Shown: piece by piece, positions 1-5,367 of the stretch
Numbering within the stretch: the stretch's first letter is position 1
Layout: each line of letters starts with the position of its first letter
Source of the DNA: Anaerolineales bacterium UBA3905
Lineage (GTDB): Bacteria > Chloroflexota > Anaerolineae > Caldilineales > Caldilineaceae
Assembly (NCBI GenBank): GCA_002391565.1
Contig: DGFH01000222.1
Coordinates: forward strand, 14,637-22,128
Length of the DNA stretch: 7,492 nucleotides
Reading direction: 5' to 3'
Program-made: the position numbers and the translations under genes
The notes under the pieces: model-generated
Told to the model about the DNA's origin: nothing
What the model saw: only the letters and a program-made list of their open reading frames with translations
Databases searched by the model: none

Positions 1-14
1 TCAGTGCGATTGGC

Positions 15-57
15 CGCTCACCTTCCCGGAAGTTCCAGGCTTCCGAGAAGGTGAGCG
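15..57 (+). promoter_or_regulatory. Strong stem-loop upstream of the secreted-protein gene (copy 1 of a shared element)
   Basis: Positions 15-25 pair perfectly with 47-57 (11 bp, CGCTCACCTTC with its complement). After one C-A mismatch (26/46), 27-32 (CGGAAG) pairs with 40-45 (CTTCCG), closing a 7-nt loop, TTCCAGG. There is no T-tract after the stem, so a classical intrinsic terminator for an upstream gene is possible but not well supported. A related hairpin lies at 7040-7084 before another secreted-protein gene, which favours a leader or repeated element. The structure is seen directly; the role is inferred. Confidence 0.6.
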
Positions 58-147
58 AACCGTGCAACCGCTTTACGACTAGACAAATAGATAATAACAA
101 CCTATCGATCATTGACTTACTGGCGGCAATGTCCAACGAATAACAAA

Positions 148-153
148 GAAAGG
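148..153 (+). promoter_or_regulatory. Ribosome binding site of the DNRLRE protein gene
   Basis: GAAAGG lies 7 nt before the ATG at 161 and fixes that start. The rest of 58-147 is AT-richer than the coding DNA. It contains a GATAAT hexamer (90-95) without a convincing -35, and a TTGACT (112-117) without a usable -10, so no promoter is called there. Confidence 0.65.
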
Positions 154-160
154 CAGATCT

Positions 161-1999
161 ATGAATTCATTCCGACTACGACCACGCGTCATCGCCGCCC
201 ACGGGTTACGGCTGGCGCTCTTGATAGCAATGCTCCTGTCGATGACGCCAGCGCTGCCGGCGCACGCACAAGAGTCCGCAGGGGCAGCCGCAACGCCAGC
301 CATCGAAGTCCCTCCCAGCCTGATCGACCTGCTGGAACAGGCGCCCAAAGCGCCAGGCGCAATCGTTGGTGAAGACGGCTTTGCCCCAGATGAGGCGGTG
401 GCGGCAGCCGGCTTGCCCGATCGCACGCAATACGCCGTGATCGACTACACCGTGGAAGGCAACATCGTCAACGCCACCGTGCAACTGCCAGCGTCGCAAG
501 CGACCTTTATCGCCTCCGGCCAGCCGGACACCAATTTCGGCGGTTTGGCGCAACTGAACCTGGGATGGGATCAGAGCGGGCCACAGGCGATGCGCACTCT
601 GATCCAGTTCGACCTGAGTCCACTACCGGCCAATGTCCAGATCAACAGCGCTTCCTTCTTTATCAACCAGACGCTGATCAACCCCCCAGGCGATGCCCAG
701 CCGATGGATTTTCGCGCCCAGTTGATGCAGCAGAACTGGAACGCGGGTAGCGTTACGTGGAATAATGCCAACTTCCTGGGTGGGCAATCCTTCCCGCTCG
801 GCAGCATCCCGCCAGCAATCGGCTGGATCAGCGGCCCTGCCACCGACGTAGTGCGCGCCTGGGACAGTGGCACACCCAATCGCGGCCTGATCATCACCGG
901 GGACGAGACGCCCACGCTGGGTCGCTGGCGCCGCTTCAATGGCCGCCAGATTTCAGCGCTGGCGCCATTTTTGGAAGTGAACTACACCGGCAACTGTGAC
1001 ACGGCGCCACCGGTGGCAACGATGAATGCGCTGCCCACCTTCTCACCGCAGGAATTCCGCGTCTTCTGGTCGGCCTTCGATCCTGATCAGCCAGGTTGCC
1101 CGGCGAGCGGCGTGGCCTGGTACAATGTACGCTACCGCGTCAACGGGGGAGGCTGGATCAACTGGCGCAATCAGACGCCGACTGACAATTTCGGCTTCCG
1201 CCGCGAAGCGCCCAACGGCTCGACCGTCGAGTTCCAGGTGCAGGCCGCCGACAACGCCGGCAACCTGGGCGCCTGGAGCGCATCGGTCTCGACGCGCATC
1301 GACTCGGAGCCGCCGGTCGCCACAGTCAACCCGCTGCCACAGTTCACGTTCCTGCCCAACTTCACCGTGACATGGAGCGGCACCGACAATCTTTCTGGCA
1401 TCGCCTCCTACACGTTGCAGATGAGTCGCAACGACGGCGACTGGTTCGATCTGATCGCCGACACAACGGCGACATCATTCCTGGTCACCGGCGCTCAATT
1501 CGGCGACAAGCTCGAATTCCGCGTACGCGCCGTCGACAATGTTGGCAACGTCCAGCCATGGAGTCCTAATGCGCAGGCGGTGACAACCGTCTTTAGCCAT
1601 CCTGTTGCTGTGGTGCAACCCTTCAACCCGCCGATCATCCAATCGAACGCTCCAATCACCAATGTGATTCCAGTGCAGTGGGTCGGCTTCTTTGCACCCG
1701 GCACTACAATCGTGCGCTATGACCTGAGCTATCGCTATACAGACATCAACGGTGCAACGACCAGCTGGACATCTGTTGCCTTACCCACTCTGCTCACCAC
1801 GGCGATCAACTTCGACTACACAGCCCTGGGACACGGCGACGGCCTGTACGAGTTCTTTGTCCAGGCAACCAACAACCTTGGTCAGACGCAGCCCTTCAAT
1901 CCATCGTCGGGCACAGGCAATTCAGTAATTCTTGATCTGGCCGACCGGTATCAAGTCGCCGGTTATCTGCCAATCGTGCACAACTCCCCCGTCGACTGA
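161..1999 (+). CDS. Secreted DNRLRE-domain protein with fibronectin-III-like repeats
   Basis: 612 aa. Residues 1-36 are a signal peptide: an Arg-rich start, a hydrophobic stretch at about 18-32, and a likely cleavage after AHA at 36. Residues 104-275 resemble the DNRLRE beta-sandwich domain of bacterial surface proteins, with RTLIQFDLS at 145-153, a VTWNN strand at 198-202, a DVVRAW helix at 229-234 and a closing FLEVNY at 270-275. Three Fn3/Ig-like repeats follow, at about 279-382, 382-482 and a degenerate one at 482-590. The first two share an SG[VI]A.Y turn and an A.DN.GN motif near their ends. The protein ends in GYLPIV plus six residues, a possible sorting tail. No catalytic motif is visible, so a structural, adhesive or ligand-binding role outside the cell is inferred. 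The GAAAGG site supports this start. The domain call is fairly sure; the ligand is unknown. Confidence 0.85.
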   Translation: MNSFRLRPRVIAAHGLRLALLIAMLLSMTPALPAHAQESAGAAATPAIEVPPSLIDLLEQAPKAPGAIVGEDGFAPDEAVAAAGLPDRTQYAVIDYTVEGNIVNATVQLPASQATFIASGQPDTNFGGLAQLNLGWDQSGPQAMRTLIQFDLSPLPANVQINSASFFINQTLINPPGDAQPMDFRAQLMQQNWNAGSVTWNNANFLGGQSFPLGSIPPAIGWISGPATDVVRAWDSGTPNRGLIITGDETPTLGRWRRFNGRQISALAPFLEVNYTGNCDTAPPVATMNALPTFSPQEFRVFWSAFDPDQPGCPASGVAWYNVRYRVNGGGWINWRNQTPTDNFGFRREAPNGSTVEFQVQAADNAGNLGAWSASVSTRIDSEPPVATVNPLPQFTFLPNFTVTWSGTDNLSGIASYTLQMSRNDGDWFDLIADTTATSFLVTGAQFGDKLEFRVRAVDNVGNVQPWSPNAQAVTTVFSHPVAVVQPFNPPIIQSNAPITNVIPVQWVGFFAPGTTIVRYDLSYRYTDINGATTSWTSVALPTLLTTAINFDYTALGHGDGLYEFFVQATNNLGQTQPFNPSSGTGNSVILDLADRYQVAGYLPIVHNSPVD

Positions 2000-2034
2000 T
2001 CCATCGATTGATTCATCAGTTGCCACGTACACTT

Positions 2035-2084
2035 TGCAACACCAGTGGAAGGTCATCAGCGGCGAGACTTCCACTGGTGTTGCA
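2035..2084 (+). terminator. Perfect 17-bp inverted repeat, probable terminator or regulatory hairpin
   Basis: Positions 2035-2051 (TGCAACACCAGTGGAAG) are the exact reverse complement of 2068-2084, around a 16-nt spacer. It lies 35 nt after the stop of the DNRLRE gene and ends 18 nt before the ATG of the next gene. No T-run follows directly (the nearest Ts are 2098-2102), so it may stop transcription without a U-tract, stabilise the upstream mRNA 3' end, or act on the next gene. As DNA it could also be a protein-binding palindrome. The perfect arms are certain; the function is not. Confidence 0.55.
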
Positions 2085-2102
2085 TCGATCAGAGCTGGTT
2101 TT

Positions 2103-3113
2103 ATGCGCTTCAATCGCCTGCAGGCACATCTCTGTCGTCGGCCAACGCTGCTGGGCATCATGATCGGTGCACCAGCCTGTTTGTATGTGTTCGGTGCGTG
2201 GATCGACGCGGTCAGCATCATGCCGCTGTTTTGGCGCCAGGCAATCCTCATCTTGATTGCCACTGCCGCTGTCAGTGCGGGAGCGTGGTGGATCACCTGT
2301 CGACGCGCGCTGCGTCTCCCTTTCATGCGCACCGGAGCACCTCTTGCACAGCGTCTGGCTTATCTGCTGACGTTTCTGGGATGGTTGCTGCTGGTCGTGC
2401 TGCTTTGGGGTGAAGTGCGCCAGGTGGCGCTTCTCGGCGTTCCCAGCCCGACGCGCATGGTGCTCACGCTCGTTGCGGTGTGGGGTTTGCTGGTGGGCGT
2501 CATAGCGCAGGTGGTGCAGTTGCCCCCAGCGCAGGCGTGGGACATGCACCGGCTGGGCGCGCCAGAACTGAATCTGATCCTGCAACTTGCGGTGGTGGCC
2601 TTGTTGCTGCTTCCAGCTACGCCACCAGCTGGGACGATGGCATGGCTAACTCCTGTACAGGTGATTGGCGTCGCACTTTTTGCCGGCCAGCTCGCACTGC
2701 AAGTGCTGCGGCGGCCAGGTGTAGCGGTGATGATCTTTGCCGCCGTGCTCTTTTATCGCGCCCTCGCCAATTTCGTGCTGGCGCAACAGCCAAATGCCAC
2801 CGCAGTGGGGGCAGCAGTGCACTTTCTGGCGTTGGCCCCGGCAGGTGCGTTGGACATGGTGTATGCCCTGCGCCTCGCCAATGCTGATGCGCTGCGGACA
2901 TTTCACTTTGCATTGGCGGCTGGCATCAGCGTAGCGCTTATCGCCGCTCTGATCTTTTGGCCGCAGCTTCCGGGGGCGCCCCCGCTGACGCCCGAAACAG
3001 GAGTGCTTGTGAGCGGGCCAGGTGCTCTCATAGGACTTGCGTGTGGCTGGTGTGGAGCCATCTTGGGGCGTACATTGCGCGCTGCACCAGGCGGGCCAAC
3101 ACATCCAGCGTGA
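2103..3113 (+). CDS. Polytopic integral membrane protein of unknown function
   Basis: 336 aa from the ATG at 2103. The reading frame is open back to 1932, but that part overlaps the previous gene and the inverted repeat, so the first Met after the hairpin is preferred. Another Met lies at 2160. The upstream site is weak (AGAG at 2091-2094). About nine or ten hydrophobic segments are visible, at roughly residues 17-37, 45-64, 86-104, 118-139, 155-171, 183-200, 207-226, 235-255, 267-287 and 300-322, with short loops and a basic loop at 67-76 (Arg/Lys rich, inside by the positive-inside rule). There is no signal peptide, nucleotide-binding motif or recognisable transporter signature, and I do not recognise the family. 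It is flanked by two non-coding repeats and has no obvious operon partner. It is very likely a real gene, given sustained membrane-protein composition and coding-like codon use. Confidence 0.7.
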   Translation: MRFNRLQAHLCRRPTLLGIMIGAPACLYVFGAWIDAVSIMPLFWRQAILILIATAAVSAGAWWITCRRALRLPFMRTGAPLAQRLAYLLTFLGWLLLVVLLWGEVRQVALLGVPSPTRMVLTLVAVWGLLVGVIAQVVQLPPAQAWDMHRLGAPELNLILQLAVVALLLLPATPPAGTMAWLTPVQVIGVALFAGQLALQVLRRPGVAVMIFAAVLFYRALANFVLAQQPNATAVGAAVHFLALAPAGALDMVYALRLANADALRTFHFALAAGISVALIAALIFWPQLPGAPPLTPETGVLVSGPGALIGLACGWCGAILGRTLRAAPGGPTHPA

Positions 3114-3117
3114 CAGC

Positions 3118-3183
3118 CCATCTGTTTAATCCCGTCTGTCCACTCCGTCTGTCCACTCCGTCTGTCCACTCCCTCTGTTCAAC
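3118..3183 (+). repeat. 13-bp tandem repeat, three perfect and two degenerate copies
   Basis: The unit CCGTCTGTCCACT occurs perfectly at 3132-3144, 3145-3157 and 3158-3170. A degenerate copy (9 of 13 identical) lies before them at 3118-3130, separated by one extra C. Another (9 of 13) follows at 3171-3183. The array starts 4 nt after the stop of the membrane-protein gene and ends 33 nt before the esterase promoter. It is almost purely pyrimidine on this strand apart from the G and A of each unit. It probably arose by slippage; no coding role. Confidence 0.85.
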
Positions 3184-3216
3184 CCCTCCCCCAATCCGCT
3201 GACAGCCTGCTCCAAC

Positions 3217-3245
3217 TTGACATTCATGCCGCCTGGATCGATAGT
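3217..3245 (+). promoter_or_regulatory. Sigma-70-type promoter of the esterase-MFS-phosphoesterase unit
   Basis: A consensus -35 TTGACA (3217-3222), a 17-bp spacer and a -10 GATAGT (3240-3245, four of six matches) lie 42 bp before the esterase ATG. Transcription would start near 3252, giving a leader of about 35 nt that contains the strong AAGGAG site. This is the best-formed promoter in the window. Confidence 0.6.
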
Positions 3246-3273
3246 GAACAAGTCTGAAACCGCCTTTACCACG

Positions 3274-3279
3274 AAGGAG
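3274..3279 (+). promoter_or_regulatory. Ribosome binding site of the esterase gene
   Basis: AAGGAG, a near-perfect Shine-Dalgarno sequence, sits 7 nt before the ATG at 3287 and decides that start over other in-frame or overlapping starts. Confidence 0.8.
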
Positions 3280-3286
3280 CATTCGC

Positions 3287-4072
3287 ATGGCCCTGTTTCA
3301 TGTCAATTTCTTCTCGAATGTGCTCGGTCTATCCGTCGCAATGGATGTCATCCTGCCACAGCCGGCGCCCGGCGCGCAACGCAGCGCACAAAAATTGCCC
3401 GTGCTCTGGCTGCTGCACGGGCTTTCCGATGACCATACGATCTGGCAGCGGCGCACCTCCATCGAACGCTACGTCGAACCGCTCAACCTGGCGGTCGTCA
3501 TGCCTGCGGTCGACCGCAGCTTTTACACCGACATGGCGCACGGCAACCGGTACTGGACTTACATCAGCGAGGAGTTGCCGGAGCTGGCGCGCGCGTTCTT
3601 CCCGCTCTCGGCGCGGCGTGAGGATAACTTCGTCGCCGGGCTATCGATGGGTGGCTATGGCGCGTTCAAGCTGGCGCTCCGCCATCCGATGCGTTATGCC
3701 GCCGCTGCCAGTTTGTCCGGGGCGCTGCGCAATTTCGCCGAAGACGCCGCCGCCAGTGAAGACCCGGCCTGGACGGCAGAGTTAGCACGCGTCTTTGGCG
3801 ACCTGAGCAAGTTCACAGGCGGCCCCAATGATATTTATGCACTGGCGACGCGCGCCGCGCGCCTCAAGACGCTTCCGCCGCGCCTCTTCCAGTGCTGCGG
3901 CACAGAGGATTTCCTTTACGCCGATAACCTGCGCTTCAAGGCGCACGCCGAAGCATTGGGGCTGCCGCTGACCTACGAAGAGGGGCCAGGCGATCATGTC
4001 TGGGCATACTGGGACGTGATGATCCAGCGCGTGCTGGCCTGGCTGCCGCTCAAAAAAACAGGTGACCTATGA
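3287..4072 (+). CDS. Alpha/beta-hydrolase esterase (tributyrin esterase / esterase D-like family)
   Basis: 261 aa, the usual full length for this family. No signal peptide is present, so it is cytoplasmic. It should hydrolyse short-chain acyl or similar esters. Visible landmarks are an oxyanion-hole region HGLSDDH at 44-50, the nucleophile elbow GLSMGGYGA at 118-126 with Ser120, a probable catalytic Asp208 in CGTEDF, and a catalytic His237 in GDHVW. The N-terminal MALFHVNFFSNVLG matches the opening strand of EstA-like esterases, and the conserved HGNRYWTYISEELP segment (85-98) precedes the nucleophile. S-formylglutathione hydrolases and feruloyl-esterase-like proteins share this fold, so the substrate is open. 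A strong AAGGAG site and a TTGACA promoter precede it. Its stop overlaps the MFS start as ATGA, which suggests coupled translation. The family call is confident; the natural substrate is unknown. Confidence 0.9.
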   Translation: MALFHVNFFSNVLGLSVAMDVILPQPAPGAQRSAQKLPVLWLLHGLSDDHTIWQRRTSIERYVEPLNLAVVMPAVDRSFYTDMAHGNRYWTYISEELPELARAFFPLSARREDNFVAGLSMGGYGAFKLALRHPMRYAAAASLSGALRNFAEDAAASEDPAWTAELARVFGDLSKFTGGPNDIYALATRAARLKTLPPRLFQCCGTEDFLYADNLRFKAHAEALGLPLTYEEGPGDHVWAYWDVMIQRVLAWLPLKKTGDL

Positions 4073-5322
4073 CAGAAAGCTCCTCAACTGAAGCGGGCGC
4101 AGCCACAACGGCGGGTGCTCCTCGCCATTACCCGCGCAACGTCTATGTCACGACTGCCGCCTCGCTGCTGACCGACATCTCCAGCGAGATGGTTGTTTAT
4201 CTCTTGCCGCTTTTTCTTACCAGCGTGCTCAAGACGTCGACGCCGCTGATCGGGCTGATTGAGGGTGTAGCGGAGACAACCGCAGCGCTGACCAAACTGG
4301 CGTCAGGCTACATTTCCGACCGCATCGGGAATCGCAAATGGCTGGCTGTTGGCGGCTATACACTGTCACTGGTCGTCAAGCCGCTGCTGGCAACAGCAAC
4401 GAGTTGGAGCACCGTCTTTGCGGCGCGCTTCGGCGACCGCCTGGGCAAGGGCATCCGCACAGCCCCGCGTGACGCCCTCATTGCTGACAGCATCGACGCC
4501 GCCCGCCGCGGCGCCGCCTTCGGCTTCCAGCGCGCAGGCGATACGTTGGGCGCCTTTATCGGGCTGGCGGTGGCAATTGGCATCGTCTACTGGAGCCAAC
4601 AGCGCAGCCTTGAATTGACGCAGGCCACCTTCACGACGATCGTATGGCTGTCGATGATTCCGGCCGCGCTGGCAGTGGGGCTATTGGCGTGGGGGCTGCA
4701 AGAACGGCGGCGCGCGGCGCCTCTCTCTGGCGCCCAACCGCCAGTGCGTCTTTCACTGGCAGCCTTTGATTTGCGCTTTCGCCTGGCGTTGTTGGGAGTG
4801 GCAATCTTTACCCTGGGGAACTCCGCAGATGCCTTTATCGTCTTGCTGGCGCAGGCGCGCGGCGCCGACGTGCTCACAACGTTGCTGATGGTGCTCCTCT
4901 TCAATGGCGTGTACACGGTGTTTGCGCAACCCTTCGGACAGCTATCTGACCGCATCGGGCGGCTACACGTTATCCAGATCGGCTGGAGCTTCTATGCGCT
5001 GGTCTACCTGGGCTTTGCCTTGAGCAACGCCGTGTGGCAAATCGCGGTGTTGTGGGGGCTGTATGGTCTCTACTACGCCATGACTGAAGGCGCAATCAAG
5101 TCATTGGTCGCCGACCTGGTGCCAGGGGAACAACGTGGCGTCGGCTATGGCTGGCTCAATGGCACGATCGGGCTGATGGCGCTGCCCGCTTCGTTGATCG
5201 CCGGGCTGCTGTGGGCTGCCCTCTCCCCGACTGCGACGTTCGTCTTTGGCGCGCTCATGGCGGGCGTTGCACTGTTGATCATCATGCGTTTGCGCAGGAT
5301 GTCGCCGGCGACGCCCACATAG
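4069..5322 (+). CDS. MFS transporter, 12 transmembrane segments expected
   Basis: 417 aa, typical of single-polypeptide MFS permeases. After a hydrophilic Ser/Ala/Thr-rich N-terminus (1-22) come two six-helix halves, each with a motif A-like loop: GYISDRIGNRK (80-90) after TM2, and GQLSDRIGRLH (290-300) in the second half. The segment LLTDISSEMVVYLLPLFL (33-50) and the DRLGKGIRTAPRDALIAD stretch (123-140) are characteristic of a bacterial MFS subgroup that I can recognise but not tie to a substrate. The central cytoplasmic loop is about 211-238 (QERRRAAP). The ATG lies within the esterase stop (4-bp overlap). Its own ribosome site (AGGTGA) is only 3 nt away, so reinitiation by the ribosome from the esterase is likely. 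The transporter may import or export a compound the esterase acts on, which is inference from coupling only. Confidence 0.9.
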   Translation: MTESSSTEAGAATTAGAPRHYPRNVYVTTAASLLTDISSEMVVYLLPLFLTSVLKTSTPLIGLIEGVAETTAALTKLASGYISDRIGNRKWLAVGGYTLSLVVKPLLATATSWSTVFAARFGDRLGKGIRTAPRDALIADSIDAARRGAAFGFQRAGDTLGAFIGLAVAIGIVYWSQQRSLELTQATFTTIVWLSMIPAALAVGLLAWGLQERRRAAPLSGAQPPVRLSLAAFDLRFRLALLGVAIFTLGNSADAFIVLLAQARGADVLTTLLMVLLFNGVYTVFAQPFGQLSDRIGRLHVIQIGWSFYALVYLGFALSNAVWQIAVLWGLYGLYYAMTEGAIKSLVADLVPGEQRGVGYGWLNGTIGLMALPASLIAGLLWAALSPTATFVFGALMAGVALLIIMRLRRMSPATPT

Positions 5323-5329
5323 ACCACGC

Positions 5330-5351
5330 TATAGTTCTGCTACAGTTCTGC
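5330..5351 (+). repeat. 11-bp direct repeat between the MFS and phosphoesterase genes
   Basis: TATAGTTCTGC (5330-5340) and TACAGTTCTGC (5341-5351) are adjacent and differ at one base. They fill most of the 45-nt gap and run into the ribosome site of the next gene. The 11-bp period is about one helical turn, so an operator is conceivable, but a chance duplication is as likely. Confidence 0.5.
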
Positions 5352-5352
5352 A

Positions 5353-5358
5353 AGAGGA
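5353..5358 (+). promoter_or_regulatory. Ribosome binding site of the metallophosphoesterase gene
   Basis: AGAGGA lies 9 nt before the ATG at 5368 and supports that start, which also places a membrane anchor at the very N-terminus. Confidence 0.6.
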
Positions 5359-5367
5359 TGACTGCGC

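Noticed and set aside
112..141. Promoter with TTGACT at 112-117 for the first gene
   Set aside because: The only -10 at acceptable spacing (about 136-141) matches three of six bases, and transcription would begin inside the ribosome binding site.
1119..1126. TACAAT-like -10 inside the DNRLRE gene (near 1120)
   Set aside because: It lies within a clear coding domain with no -35 and no gene start downstream.
1932..2102. N-terminal extension of the membrane protein to 1932
   Set aside because: It would overlap the end of the DNRLRE gene by 68 nt and run through the perfect inverted repeat. The extension is hydrophilic and unlike a membrane-protein N-terminus.
2016..2585. 189-aa reverse-strand frame
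   Set aside because: It is antisense to the membrane-protein gene and the inverted repeat. The product is rich in Gln/His/Arg with no domain pattern, as expected of a shadow frame in high-GC DNA.
2646..3104. 152-aa reverse-strand frame with many Cys and His residues
   Set aside because: The Cys/His content resembles a metal-binding protein, but the spacing is irregular, no ribosome site is visible, and it mirrors a hydrophobic membrane-protein gene on the + strand.
3118..3183. CRISPR array
   Set aside because: The repeats are 13 bp, directly adjacent with no spacers, and no cas genes are near.
5330..5345. Separate promoter for the phosphoesterase using TATAGT at 5330-5335
   Set aside because: No -35 is found at 16-19 bp upstream, and the 45-nt gap fits read-through from the MFS gene.
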